From DATBGS01 sp036557885 (lineage in GTDB: Bacteria; Chloroflexota; Ktedonobacteria; Ktedonobacterales; DATBGS01): a stretch of DNA of 64,000 nucleotides. This document shows, one piece after another, positions 8,835 to 17,389 of this stretch. The DNA lies in NCBI GenBank assembly GCA_036557885.1, contig DATBGS010000024.1, positions 86,569-150,568 on the forward strand, given 5' to 3'. Under the pieces are notes generated by a model. The model was not told where the DNA came from. It was given only the letters and a program-made list of their open reading frames with translations, and ran no database searches. Both the position numbers and the translations under genes were made by a program. Positions within the stretch are counted from its first letter, which is position 1, and the number at the start of each line of letters is the position of its first letter.

Positions 8835-10448
8835 ATGCAACCCTTGCTCACCCTGGTGAATGGCACGATCTACACGATGAACGCGGCACAGCCCAAGGCC
8901 GAGGCGATTATTCTTGACCCGAATACCGGCACAATTGCGGGCGTTGGGACCAGCGAGGAGATGCGCCGCCAGGCCGGACCGCTGGCGCAGCTTGTGGACC
9001 TGCGCGGGCGCACGGTGCTGCCTGGCTTTATTGACGCGCATATCCATCTAATCCATGTCGCGCAGCAGTTGCGCAATGTGAGCCAGTTGGGGACGCGCAG
9101 CGAGCAGGAAGCAGCAGAGAAGGTGCGCCAGCGGGCGGCCAACACGCCAAAAGGTCGCTGGATTACCGGCGGGCAGTGGGACCGTACCCTCTGGCCGGAC
9201 GCGCCGTTTCCCACGCGCGCTTCGCTGGATGCTGCCGCGCCCGATCATCCGGTGGCGTTGTGGAGCAAGGACGGGCACTTGCTGTGGGTGAATTCGCTGG
9301 CGCTGCAACTGGCGGGCATCACCCGCGAAACGCCCGACCTGGAGGGCGCGACGATTGTGCGCGACGCCAGCGGCGAGCCAACGGGCGTGTTGAAAGAATT
9401 TAACGCGACGGGGATGGTTGACCGCATCATCCCTGCGCCCACTTACGACGAACTGACGCCCGCGTTGCAAGAAGCCACAACCAATCTGGTGAAGCGCGGC
9501 ATCACCAGTGTACATGATATTGAAGATCATCTGGCGATTCAACATTTCCAGCGGCTGCACGCCAGTCACGCGCTGGGCGTGCGCGTGCTGTTCTTCTTCC
9601 CTCAGAAGTCCATCAAGGCGTTGGGGCAGCTTGGCTTGCAGGCGGGCTTTGGGGATGAGTGGCTGCGGCTAGGTGGGCTGAAGATTTTTGCGGATGGCAC
9701 GCTGGGTTCGCAAACCGCCGCGATGCTGGACCCGTTTGAGCAGAGCAGCAGCCTGGGGATTCTGGCGGTGCCGCCGGATGAGATGAATACGATTGTTTCG
9801 GCAGCGGCGGGCAACCGGCTGCATATCGCTGTTCACGCGATTGGTGATCGCGCCTGCCGGGTGGCGTTGGATGGCATCGAGCGGGCAATGACGCAGGCCA
9901 AAGACACGCCGAACGAGGGCGCGGTGCGCTACCGGCTGGAGCATGTGCAGTTGATCGCACCAGAAGACATCGCGCGGATGGCAAAGCTGGGGGTGGTTGG
10001 CTCAGTGCAGCCGTTCCACGCCGTTTCCGATCAAGATAACGCCGAGCGGTACTGGGGGAAGCGGGCCAAACGCTCCTATGCTTACAACACCATGCAAAAG
10101 GCAGGCGTGCATCTGGCGCTTGGCTCGGATGCGCCGGTGGAGACGGCTGACCCGCTGCGCATCCTGCACGCCGCCATCACACGACAGGACGATCAGCAGT
10201 CTGAGCGGGCACCCTGGCTGCCAGAGCAATCGTTGAGCGTGGCGCAGGCGTTGTGGAGCTATACGCTGGGCGCGGCGTATTCCGGCGGCGAGGAGCATCG
10301 CAAGGGTTCGCTGGAGGCTGGGAAGCTGGCTGATCTCGTCGTGCTGGGCGCTGACCCCTTCGCGCTGCCCGGCGCAGAACTGGTGCAGGCGCCAGTGGAG
10401 GCCACAGTGATTGGCGGCAAAGTGGCCTATGGGAATTTGCCCGCATAA
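8835..10448 (+). CDS. Amidohydrolase family protein (YtcJ-like)
   Basis: A 537-residue metal-dependent hydrolase of the amidohydrolase superfamily. The metal-binding GFIDAHIHL (about 63-71) follows a beta-sandwich strand with VDLRGRTVLP. Further expected motifs are HDIEDH, a KIFADGTLGSQTA strand typical of the YtcJ/AepA branch, HAIGDRA, RLEHVQL, and LALGSDAPVE with the catalytic Asp. The C-terminal GKLADLVVLGADPF completes the small domain. Such enzymes open amide or cyclic amide bonds of small molecules; the substrate is unknown. ATG 8835 is preceded by AAGGAG. The TMEM175-like gene lies 47 bases downstream. Confidence 0.88.
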   Translation: MQPLLTLVNGTIYTMNAAQPKAEAIILDPNTGTIAGVGTSEEMRRQAGPLAQLVDLRGRTVLPGFIDAHIHLIHVAQQLRNVSQLGTRSEQEAAEKVRQRAANTPKGRWITGGQWDRTLWPDAPFPTRASLDAAAPDHPVALWSKDGHLLWVNSLALQLAGITRETPDLEGATIVRDASGEPTGVLKEFNATGMVDRIIPAPTYDELTPALQEATTNLVKRGITSVHDIEDHLAIQHFQRLHASHALGVRVLFFFPQKSIKALGQLGLQAGFGDEWLRLGGLKIFADGTLGSQTAAMLDPFEQSSSLGILAVPPDEMNTIVSAAAGNRLHIAVHAIGDRACRVALDGIERAMTQAKDTPNEGAVRYRLEHVQLIAPEDIARMAKLGVVGSVQPFHAVSDQDNAERYWGKRAKRSYAYNTMQKAGVHLALGSDAPVETADPLRILHAAITRQDDQQSERAPWLPEQSLSVAQALWSYTLGAAYSGGEEHRKGSLEAGKLADLVVLGADPFALPGAELVQAPVEATVIGGKVAYGNLPA

Positions 10449-10495
10449 GCGAAGCCTGTTATTATCAAACCAGCAGAGACACCGAAAGGACGTAC

Positions 10496-11188
10496 ATGGA
10501 GGAACTGCTCTCAACAACCGCTGAAGAAAGCGCTGAAGAAAAAGAAACGGGGCGTGTTGAGGCGTTCAGCGATGGCGTCTTTGCGGTAGCAATCACACTC
10601 TTGATTGTCACTGTCAAGATTCCAGACCCGGCGTCGGAGCATTTGCTCGACCAGATGAGCCACCAGGGGGCAAGCTACCTTGCGTATGTTACCAGCTTTT
10701 TGACGATTCTGATCATGTGGGTAAACCATCACGCCATCTTCCGGCTCATCAGTCGTTCTGACCAGATGTTCCTGCTGTTGAACGGGCTGCTGCTGATGGA
10801 TATTACCTTTGTCAATTATCCGACAGCGCTGCTTGCCAATTTTATTGGGACCAACGACCAGGAAGCTGCCGCGTTGATCTACAGCGCCAATGGGGTACTC
10901 ATTGCCATCTTATATAATGCGCTGTGGTTCTATGCCTCGCGTAACCATCGGCTGCTGAGCAAAAAGGCCGACCCGGCCCTGGTCCATACCATCACCCATC
11001 GCTACCGCTTTGGGCCGCTGTTCTATCTCGCCGCGTTTGTGCTGGCCTTTGTGAGCGTCCTGGCAAGCATAGCGCTGAATCTGGCCCTGGCGTTGTTTTT
11101 TGCTTTTACCGGAACAAGTTATAGCGTTCAGGCACATGATCGAAAAGAGGCCAAAAGAGCAAAGAGGCACGAAGGAGTGCAGCAATGA
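10496..11188 (+). CDS. TMEM175-type potassium channel family protein (DUF1211)
   Basis: A 230-residue protein with about six transmembrane helices. The N-terminal GRVEAFSDGVFAVAITLL carries the FSDG signature of prokaryotic TMEM175 channels, and MWVNHHAIFRLI is the second conserved block. Prokaryotic members form tetramers and conduct potassium with low selectivity. The stop codon overlaps the start of the next gene (ATGA at 11185-11188), implying translational coupling to the C45 protein. ATG 10496 follows AAAGGA. Confidence 0.88.
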   Translation: MEELLSTTAEESAEEKETGRVEAFSDGVFAVAITLLIVTVKIPDPASEHLLDQMSHQGASYLAYVTSFLTILIMWVNHHAIFRLISRSDQMFLLLNGLLLMDITFVNYPTALLANFIGTNDQEAAALIYSANGVLIAILYNALWFYASRNHRLLSKKADPALVHTITHRYRFGPLFYLAAFVLAFVSVLASIALNLALALFFAFTGTSYSVQAHDRKEAKRAKRHEGVQQ

Positions 11189-12273
11189 ACCGACAAATCC
11201 CAGTCATTATCAGCGAAGGCGTCCCCTTTGCGCGTGGACTATACCTTGGGCGCACGGAAGCGGGCCGCGTGCATCAGAGTGTTACGGCGTATCTGGAGCT
11301 TTTCAAGGTGCGGGCAGGGCTGGACCACGCCGGGGTGCTGCACACCGCCGAGCGCTTCATCCCAACGATTACAGCCTACGCGCCGCATTTGCTGGAGGAG
11401 ATGCGTGGCATTGCCGAAGGCGCCGGGCGCGACCTGCGCGAGATTGTGGCGATCAACAGCCGCACAGAACTGATGTATGGCGTGCCGTTTGGCGAATGCA
11501 CCTCTCTTGGCGTGGCGCCTGAAGCCTCCGCCGATGGGCACACGCGCCTGGCCCAAAACTGGGACTGGAAGGCTCCGCTGGCGGGCGCGCTGGTGCTCTG
11601 GGCCATTCGGCGCGATGATGGGCAGGATGTGTTGACGCTGACTGAGGCGGGGATGGTGGGCAAAATCGGCGTGAACGCCAGCGGCTTTGCCATGTGCGTC
11701 AATTTGCTGACCTCCTACAAAGACACCGGCCAACCCGCAGTTCCCATGCACATTGTGCTGCGAAGGGTGCTGGAGCAGGCGCACTCAGTGGATGAGGCCA
11801 TTGGGGTGATTGCGCAAGCCAAACGCCACACCTCCTGCAATCACATGCTGGCTGATCGCGGCGGGCATGTGGCGGACGTGGAAGCGACCCCATTTAGCCA
11901 GAAGGTGCTTTCGCCCAAGCGCGGCGTTTTGACGCACGCCAACCATTGCCTGGATGCTGAACTTTCACCGCATGACCGCTACGTGCACGACTGGCCGGAG
12001 ACGCTGGCCCGCTGCGAGCGCGCGACCACGCTGGCGCAGGAGCCACCAATTGATGAAGCGCAGGTGCGCCGTATCCTCAGCGACCACGCCACCGCGCCTA
12101 ATTCCATCTGCCTGCATGTGCAGACCAACCTGCCGCCAGATCAACAGGATGAATCTATTGCCTCGCTGATTTTTGATCTGACCGCAGGCACGCTGGATAT
12201 TGCTGATGGGCCGCCCTGCCAGCATCCTTACCATCGGCTGATGATCGGGGATTACGTGCGCATGGCGGGTTGA
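11185..12273 (+). CDS. C45-type autoproteolytic acyltransferase/hydrolase (acyl-CoA:6-APA acyltransferase-like)
   Basis: A 362-residue Ntn-hydrolase-fold protein. The segment FGECTSLGV (about 103-111) contains the Cys that, in the C45 family, becomes the N-terminal nucleophile after self-cleavage just before it. NRSRTELMYG-like sequence before it and RLAQNWDW after it match the family. GFAMCVNLL and the CNHMLADRGGHVADVEATP region, where the substrate pocket forms, are also recognisable. Bacterial members hydrolyse or transfer acyl groups on small amides; the true substrate here is unknown. Its ATG overlaps the stop of the channel gene by four bases. Confidence 0.8.
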   Translation: MNRQIPVIISEGVPFARGLYLGRTEAGRVHQSVTAYLELFKVRAGLDHAGVLHTAERFIPTITAYAPHLLEEMRGIAEGAGRDLREIVAINSRTELMYGVPFGECTSLGVAPEASADGHTRLAQNWDWKAPLAGALVLWAIRRDDGQDVLTLTEAGMVGKIGVNASGFAMCVNLLTSYKDTGQPAVPMHIVLRRVLEQAHSVDEAIGVIAQAKRHTSCNHMLADRGGHVADVEATPFSQKVLSPKRGVLTHANHCLDAELSPHDRYVHDWPETLARCERATTLAQEPPIDEAQVRRILSDHATAPNSICLHVQTNLPPDQQDESIASLIFDLTAGTLDIADGPPCQHPYHRLMIGDYVRMAG

Positions 12274-12373
12274 GAGATAACTCATAGACGGGCAGAGCAG
12301 AAGCAGGTATCATCAAAGCAGGGGTTCCGATGCATTGGGGCAAGATCAACAATAACTGCCCCAGGGAGGAACT

Positions 12374-13408
12374 GTGCAAACCTATCAAAACGTTGATGAT
12401 GACCCTGCTTCTCTCGCGGCCAACCGCGCGGGGCAGATTACGCCCCAGCAGCGCAAGCGGGTTTCGCGGCTTTCGGTGCTGGTTGGGCTGCCGGTGCTGG
12501 TGGGCGCTATCTGGTTCTTTTTGATCATGGGTGTCAGGCTGCCTGGGGTGACCTGGGAAACGCTCACCACGCCTGATCAATCAGCACCGCTCTCATTGCG
12601 CCTGCTGCTTGCTCTCGCGGCGCTGTTCCCTGATCTGATCGTGGGCGGGGTAGCTATCTGGGCCTGCATCCGGTTGTCTCGGTGGCTGCGGCTAGAGTAT
12701 GATCTGAGCCAGGGCGCGATTGCCTACGCTCAGGGTCAGGTCACGTTCAGCAGCAAGGGGTACTTGGCGGCGGCCTCCGGGCGGCGCTTCCTGGCACTCA
12801 ATGGGAACCGTGTGATCAACCTTGCCCCAGGCGCGTATCGCTTTTATTATCTGCGCGCTTCCCGGCGCTTGCTTTCTGCCGAGCCGCTGGCTCGTTATGG
12901 GGCTGCTCAGCCACAGGCTCCCTTGCTGGAAACGTTGGCATCCGTGCATGGGTTCAGTCTGGGCGATCTGGCGATGAATCGGCAGGGCTGGCTTTCCGCG
13001 CGCCAGCGTTCCAAACTGCTGAGAGCGGCGGTGTTATGGGTGGGTTTCACGGTTGCCGGAGCGCTGGCACTGCTGCTCTGGATGCCGGATGATCTGGAGC
13101 TTACTGGCATTGTGATCTTGCTGATCTTTGCGCTGCTCTTACTCTACATCGGCTACACGCACTACGCCGATATGCTGGCCGGGCGCGTAGCCATGCTGGA
13201 AGGAGTGGTGGTGAGCAACAAACGCAGCGGCGACGAGGGCGGCTATACCTATCATTACGTGATAGGACGAGAATCGTTTCTTGTCAGCGAATCGGCCTAT
13301 CTCGCGCTGATTTCTGGCCTGCCCTACCGCGTATACTACGGGCCAAAGAGCAAGAAATTGCTGAGCATTGAGCCGCTGGTCAACACTCCTGTCCCAGGGT
13401 ACATGTAA
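12374..13408 (+). CDS. Polytopic membrane protein of unknown function
   Basis: A 344-residue protein starting at GTG 12374, just after a strong GGGAGGAA ribosome site. Two helix pairs (about 35-57 and 75-100; about 215-235 and 240-262) bracket a soluble middle region, and a C-terminal cytoplasmic beta-rich domain ends in YRVYYGPKSKKLLSIEPL. The middle region also ends in a YRFYYLRASRRLLSAEPL-like strand, so the two soluble domains may be a duplication. Only 16 bases separate it from the methyltransferase that begins the RNA-repair cassette. No family name can be given. Confidence 0.6.
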   Translation: MQTYQNVDDDPASLAANRAGQITPQQRKRVSRLSVLVGLPVLVGAIWFFLIMGVRLPGVTWETLTTPDQSAPLSLRLLLALAALFPDLIVGGVAIWACIRLSRWLRLEYDLSQGAIAYAQGQVTFSSKGYLAAASGRRFLALNGNRVINLAPGAYRFYYLRASRRLLSAEPLARYGAAQPQAPLLETLASVHGFSLGDLAMNRQGWLSARQRSKLLRAAVLWVGFTVAGALALLLWMPDDLELTGIVILLIFALLLLYIGYTHYADMLAGRVAMLEGVVVSNKRSGDEGGYTYHYVIGRESFLVSESAYLALISGLPYRVYYGPKSKKLLSIEPLVNTPVPGYM

Positions 13409-13424
13409 GCTGTGATCGTTTTCT

Positions 13425-14120
13425 ATGCCTGATCGCTATTATCTCCAACTGGCCGCCGCCTTTGTGCGCGGCAGGCTTGCAGAGCACCCTGCACGCCAGA
13501 CAAATGAGCGCCTATTTCTCCAGCCGCTTGCGTCGCTTTCGGCTGAAGATCAAGCGGCGCTTGTCGCGCTTGGCCTGCAAGAAGGCTTGCGGCTGCACAA
13601 GTTTAAGCGCACAATGGACCTGCCGCGTGTGAAAAAGGTGCTGGGGATGCTGAAAGGCATCCAGCCCGAACATCTACTGGATATTGGCACAGGCCGGGGC
13701 GCGTTCCTCTGGACGCTGCTGGATACCTTCCCGGTGCTGCCTGTGACCTGCGTGGATGTGCTGGAGCAGCGTGTAGCGGATATTCTGGCGGTGCAGCGCG
13801 GCGGTATTGCCCATCTATCTGCAATCAAGGGCGACGCCACTATGCTGCCTTTCACAGATCGCAGCTTTGCGGTGGTGACGATGCTGGAGGTGCTGGAGCA
13901 TATCCTAGACACCGAGAAAGCGCTGAGCGAGGTCTGCCGCGTTGCCAGAGACTTTGTGATCTTCTCGGTGCCTTCCAAAGAGGACAACAACCCAGAGCAT
14001 ATCCACCTCTTTGATCAGCAAGCGCTCAGGGAAATGCTGGGCGCCAGAGGCGTGCATCGCCTGAATGTTGAGTATGTGCCCAATCATATGATCGTTGTGG
14101 CAAAGTTGGATGAGCGATGA
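13425..14120 (+). CDS. Class I SAM-dependent methyltransferase, coupled to RNA ligase gene
   Basis: A 231-residue protein. The SAM-binding glycine loop is DIGTGRGAF (about 85-93), the acidic strand-2 residue is in VTCVDVLE, and post-I motifs GDATMLPF and MLEVLEHI follow. The N-terminal 75 residues are helical. A possible metal-ligand pattern, EVLEH followed by NNPEHIHLF, is seen, but EVLEH is widespread in this fold, so the substrate is undetermined. Its TGA overlaps the ATG of the RNA ligase gene (ATGA at 14117-14120), which ties it to RNA or DNA end chemistry by context only. The ATG at 13425 has no clear ribosome site. Confidence 0.8.
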   Translation: MPDRYYLQLAAAFVRGRLAEHPARQTNERLFLQPLASLSAEDQAALVALGLQEGLRLHKFKRTMDLPRVKKVLGMLKGIQPEHLLDIGTGRGAFLWTLLDTFPVLPVTCVDVLEQRVADILAVQRGGIAHLSAIKGDATMLPFTDRSFAVVTMLEVLEHILDTEKALSEVCRVARDFVIFSVPSKEDNNPEHIHLFDQQALREMLGARGVHRLNVEYVPNHMIVVAKLDER

Positions 14121-14902
14121 CCGAACTGATGAAGTATCCTCGCACGAACCACATTGAAGGTTCCGGCATTCAGAAGGGCGACGAAGATTTAAGCATCATC
14201 CCCTTGCGCGAGTTTGCCGGGCGGCATCTGGTCGTCGAGGAGAAGATGGACGGCGCCAACAGCGCCGTCAGCTTTTCAGAGGATGGCAAACTGCTCTTGC
14301 AGAGCCGGGGGCATTATCTGGTGGGGGGTGAGCGCGAAAAACACTTTCATTTGCTGAAAGCCTGGGCCAATCGCTACGCGGGCGAACTGTGGGAAGTGCT
14401 GGGCGATTACTATATCATGTACGGCGAGTGGCTCTACGCCAAGCACACCGTTTTTTATACCGACCTGCCGCACTACTTTATGGAGTTCGATATTTACGAT
14501 AAGGTCAACGAGGTATTTTTAAGCACCGAGCGGCGAAAAGAATTGTTAAGGCAGGCGCCGTTTGTGGCGCCGGTCAAAGTCCTCTACGCGGGGGAGATCA
14601 GCACCCTCAAGGAGTTGACAGACCTGATTGGCCCCTCGCACTTTATCGCGCCGAACTTTCTTGATCGGCTGCGCGCCATCTGCGAGGAGCGCGGGCTGGA
14701 TGTAGACAAAGCCTTCAAGGGCACCGACTTGAGCGGGTTGATGGAAGGGCTGTACATCAAAGTGGAAGAAGACGGCGAGGTCAAGGAACGCTATAAGTAT
14801 GTACGCGCCGACTTTTTGCAGATGATCACCAGTTCTGATGAGCACTGGCTGGACCGCCCGATCATCCCCAACCAACTGCGCGCCGATGTCACGCTGTTTT
14901 AG
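14117..14902 (+). CDS. ATP-dependent RNA ligase (nucleotidyltransferase fold)
   Basis: A 261-residue polynucleotide ligase. The adenylation motif is EEKMDGAN, with the Lys near residue 38. Motif III-like sequence is YGEWLYAKHTVFY, motif IV is MEGLYIKVE, and motif V is YKYVRADF. Length and motif spacing match PF09414 RNA ligases that consist of little more than the catalytic domain. The reaction joins a 5'-phosphate and 3'-OH end through enzyme-AMP and AppRNA intermediates. The next gene encodes an enzyme predicted to produce exactly those ends. Start overlaps the methyltransferase stop. DNA substrates cannot be excluded from sequence. Confidence 0.85.
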   Translation: MTELMKYPRTNHIEGSGIQKGDEDLSIIPLREFAGRHLVVEEKMDGANSAVSFSEDGKLLLQSRGHYLVGGEREKHFHLLKAWANRYAGELWEVLGDYYIMYGEWLYAKHTVFYTDLPHYFMEFDIYDKVNEVFLSTERRKELLRQAPFVAPVKVLYAGEISTLKELTDLIGPSHFIAPNFLDRLRAICEERGLDVDKAFKGTDLSGLMEGLYIKVEEDGEVKERYKYVRADFLQMITSSDEHWLDRPIIPNQLRADVTLF

Positions 14903-14903
14903 C

Positions 14904-14960
14904 TTGTAGCCCCGGCCACTGTGCCGGGCAGATGCTTGTAGCCCCGGCCTCCGTGCCGGG
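14904..14960 (+). repeat. Two tandem REP-like GTAG hairpins
   Basis: Two plus-strand copies in direct orientation (GTAGCCCCGGCC-x-TGCCGGG at 14906-14928 and 14938-14960) fill most of the 96-base gap between the ligase and the HD-Pnk genes. As stem-loops in mRNA they could separate or stabilise the two cistrons. Confidence 0.75.
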
Positions 14961-14998
14961 CCGCTCAATTGCAAGCATAGACGTTCGTGGGAACAACC

Positions 14999-16159
14999 AT
15001 GATCAACAATACAACAACACCCTGGCTTTTTCCGCACACGCCAGCCGCGCCAGAATGGGCGCTGGACTGGGAGGCGCTGGCGGCACGCTTTGGCTGGATA
15101 CGAGCGCTGCGCAACACGCCGCAAGACCCCATCTATCACGCTGAAGGGGATGTGTTTATCCATACGCGCATGGTGGCCGAGGCGCTGATAGCAATGGATG
15201 CCTGGCGCGCGCTGCCCGCGCAGGAGCGCACCAACCTCTTTGCCGCCGCGCTGCTGCACGATGTCGCCAAGCCGAAATGCACCGTGATTGAACCGGACGG
15301 GCGCATCACCTCCAAAAAGCACGCGCGGCGGGGCGAAGAGATGGCCCGCGATCTGCTCTGGCGGGGCAGCGATCTGGAGACGCCCGCGCCATTCCCCATC
15401 AGGGAGCAGATCGCCAAGCTGGTGCGGCATCACGGCCAGCCGCTGTGGTTTTTTGAGAAGCCGTCTCCAGAACGGGCGGTGATTGAGGCCAGCCAGACGG
15501 CGCGGCTTGATCTGGTGGCGCTGCTGGCGGAGGCAGACGTGCGCGGGCGCATCTGCAACGACCAGCAGGAACTGCTGGAGCGCGTCCAGCTTTTCCGCGA
15601 GTTTTGCCAGGAGCAGCAGTGCTTCACCAGCCCCCGACAGTTTGCCAACCCCTGGAGCCGCTTTGTCTATTTCCACGACCACAAGCCCGACCCCACGTAT
15701 AACGCCTACGACACGACGACCTGCGAGGTGGTGATGATGTCGGGCCTACCAGGTGCGGGGAAAGATACCTGGATTCGCAACAACCTCCCTGATTGGCCGG
15801 TGGTCTCGCTGGACCAGATTCGCCGCGAACTCAAGATCAGCCCGGCAGAGAACCAGGGGCAGGTGGTGGCGACGGCCAGGGAGCGGGCGCGCGAACTGCT
15901 GCGCCGCCAGCAGTCGTTTATCTGGAACGCGACAACCATCACGCGCCTGCTGCGCAGCCAGTTGATTGATTTCTTTGTGGCCTACCATGCCCGCGTCAGG
16001 ATTGTCTACCTGGATGCGCCCTATGATGTGCTGATGGAGCGCAACGCCAGCCGCGAGCATCGCGTGCCAGAGCATGTCATCCTCGACATGGCGCGGCGGC
16101 TCGAAATCCCCGACGTGACCGAAGCGCCGCTGGTGGAGTGGGTATACTCTGCTGAGTAG
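14999..16159 (+). CDS. HD-domain phosphoesterase/polynucleotide 5'-kinase fusion (HD-Pnk-like end-healing enzyme)
   Basis: A 386-residue two-domain protein. Residues about 40-190 are an HD phosphohydrolase: VFIHTRMVAEA, AALLHDVAKPK, KKHARRGEEMA and LVRHHG supply the His/Asp metal ligands. Residues about 243-386 are a P-loop kinase: MMSGLPGAGKDTWI is the Walker A, SLDQIRRE the substrate-site Asp strand, WNATTITRLLR the kinase clasp, and VYLDAPYDVLMERNASREH the lid. The same order is found in Runella HD-Pnk, whose HD domain removes 2',3'-cyclic or 3' phosphates and whose kinase phosphorylates 5'-OH ends. Together with the upstream ligase this would heal and seal broken RNA. ATG 14999 was chosen over GTG 14987; neither has a strong ribosome site. 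Confidence 0.87.
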   Translation: MINNTTTPWLFPHTPAAPEWALDWEALAARFGWIRALRNTPQDPIYHAEGDVFIHTRMVAEALIAMDAWRALPAQERTNLFAAALLHDVAKPKCTVIEPDGRITSKKHARRGEEMARDLLWRGSDLETPAPFPIREQIAKLVRHHGQPLWFFEKPSPERAVIEASQTARLDLVALLAEADVRGRICNDQQELLERVQLFREFCQEQQCFTSPRQFANPWSRFVYFHDHKPDPTYNAYDTTTCEVVMMSGLPGAGKDTWIRNNLPDWPVVSLDQIRRELKISPAENQGQVVATARERARELLRRQQSFIWNATTITRLLRSQLIDFFVAYHARVRIVYLDAPYDVLMERNASREHRVPEHVILDMARRLEIPDVTEAPLVEWVYSAE

Positions 16160-16338
16160 CAGGAAACATGAGAGATTTCCGAGATGCGATGCTGGCGCTG
16201 CAACAAGTTTTAATGCAGGTTGGCAACGCATCGGGGAGAGCCATGTTTGTTTTTCATCCCACAAGATAGGCGCTTGACAGATGGTGTATACTCAACAGAA
16301 ATTCGTGGTATGGTTGTATTTATGATGGGAGGCGAACG

Positions 16339-17367
16339 ATGGCACAGAGTTCAGATCAGTTTTGTGGCTATTGCGGAAAACCACAAGTTCCAGGCCAGAG
16401 AGCATGCCCATATTGCGGGAATCCCTATGGTGGAACCTATAGCGGCCCTTTGGAAAATGCCCACGACCCGACCAAACTAACACCGCCAGAAGGAACACCG
16501 AAGCCTTCTCAGCCGATCTGGGGAAACACTCCAGGGCCATATTCTGGAGCCATGCCGTCCGTTCCACCACCACCATTTCCCTCATTTTCAGGGAATACAC
16601 CTCCCCCACAAATTTCCGGCGTAATGCCACTGGTTGTGCCGCCACCAGGAAATACTTCTGCTGGTATCCAAATCCAAGGAGCAGGCAAGAGGCAGCTACC
16701 GGTGGGTAAGATCATCATCGGGCAAGGAGTTGCCCTTCTTCTCTTGCTGGTTTTCGTGGTAGTCTTATTGGTGCGACCATCATCGCCCACCAATCCAGGA
16801 GTGGGGCAAGGGGTTGTCCCCAGTGCCACAGCCATCCCTGCGACAGCAACATTCCCAACTCAGGCAGCGACCAGCACATCTACCCCTTCGCCTACTCTGG
16901 GTACGGCTCCCACACCCACATCCACCCCAGGAACGACAGTAGCATCTGGGGTAGCTTCACCTGCACTTCCCCTCCGTTTGCATTGCGATTGCACGGATAG
17001 GGTGCTGGTCACCATCAACCAAATTGTTATACAGCCTGACCAAAATAGAATGCTTTGGTCCCTAACTTTTTATAACAACAGCCAAAATGGCGCCGGTGCT
17101 AGTTTTGCTGATGGCAACTTCTACCTTCAACAAGGGGATCAAATTAATAATCCAGCGCCAGGAGAGCCAACTTATGGGGCAACAGGACCGGTAATCGGTA
17201 CTTTTAGTGGCATAGGCTTAAAAGCTGGCGAGACGAAGCAAGTGATGGTCACATTCTCGTTTCTGCCTTACACAAATACAACTTACACGTTCGTAAGCAT
17301 TATGCAAGTGGACTGTTGCGGTCAGGAAATAGTTCGTTTTGATCTAGTCCTTTTCACGTTTAAGTGA
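16339..17367 (+). CDS. Zinc-ribbon, single-pass membrane protein with secreted Ig-like domain
   Basis: A 342-residue protein. Residues 9-27 hold two CxxC pairs (CGYCG and CPYCG), a zinc ribbon expected in the cytoplasm. A Pro/Gly/Ser-rich stretch (about 30-115) leads to one transmembrane helix (about 128-152). A Thr/Pro linker (about 160-205) precedes a C-terminal beta domain similar in look to DUF4352-type domains (HCDCTDRVLVTINQI to the end). Base composition is visibly AT-richer than its neighbours. ATG 16339 follows GGGAGG. The function is unknown; zinc-ribbon anchored proteins of this design are common in Chloroflexota and Gram-positives. Confidence 0.65.
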   Translation: MAQSSDQFCGYCGKPQVPGQRACPYCGNPYGGTYSGPLENAHDPTKLTPPEGTPKPSQPIWGNTPGPYSGAMPSVPPPPFPSFSGNTPPPQISGVMPLVVPPPGNTSAGIQIQGAGKRQLPVGKIIIGQGVALLLLLVFVVVLLVRPSSPTNPGVGQGVVPSATAIPATATFPTQAATSTSTPSPTLGTAPTPTSTPGTTVASGVASPALPLRLHCDCTDRVLVTINQIVIQPDQNRMLWSLTFYNNSQNGAGASFADGNFYLQQGDQINNPAPGEPTYGATGPVIGTFSGIGLKAGETKQVMVTFSFLPYTNTTYTFVSIMQVDCCGQEIVRFDLVLFTFK

Positions 17368-17389
17368 TGTTCCGTGATCGGGTCACGCG

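Noticed and set aside
13425..14120. Assignment as Hen1
   Set aside because: The EVLEH motif is common in class I methyltransferases; context is suggestive but the protein lacks a certain Hen1 signature, so I left it as a lead.
16274..16292. Promoter TTGACA with TATACT ahead of the zinc-ribbon gene
   Set aside because: The two boxes are only seven bases apart, so they cannot pair as a sigma-70 promoter.
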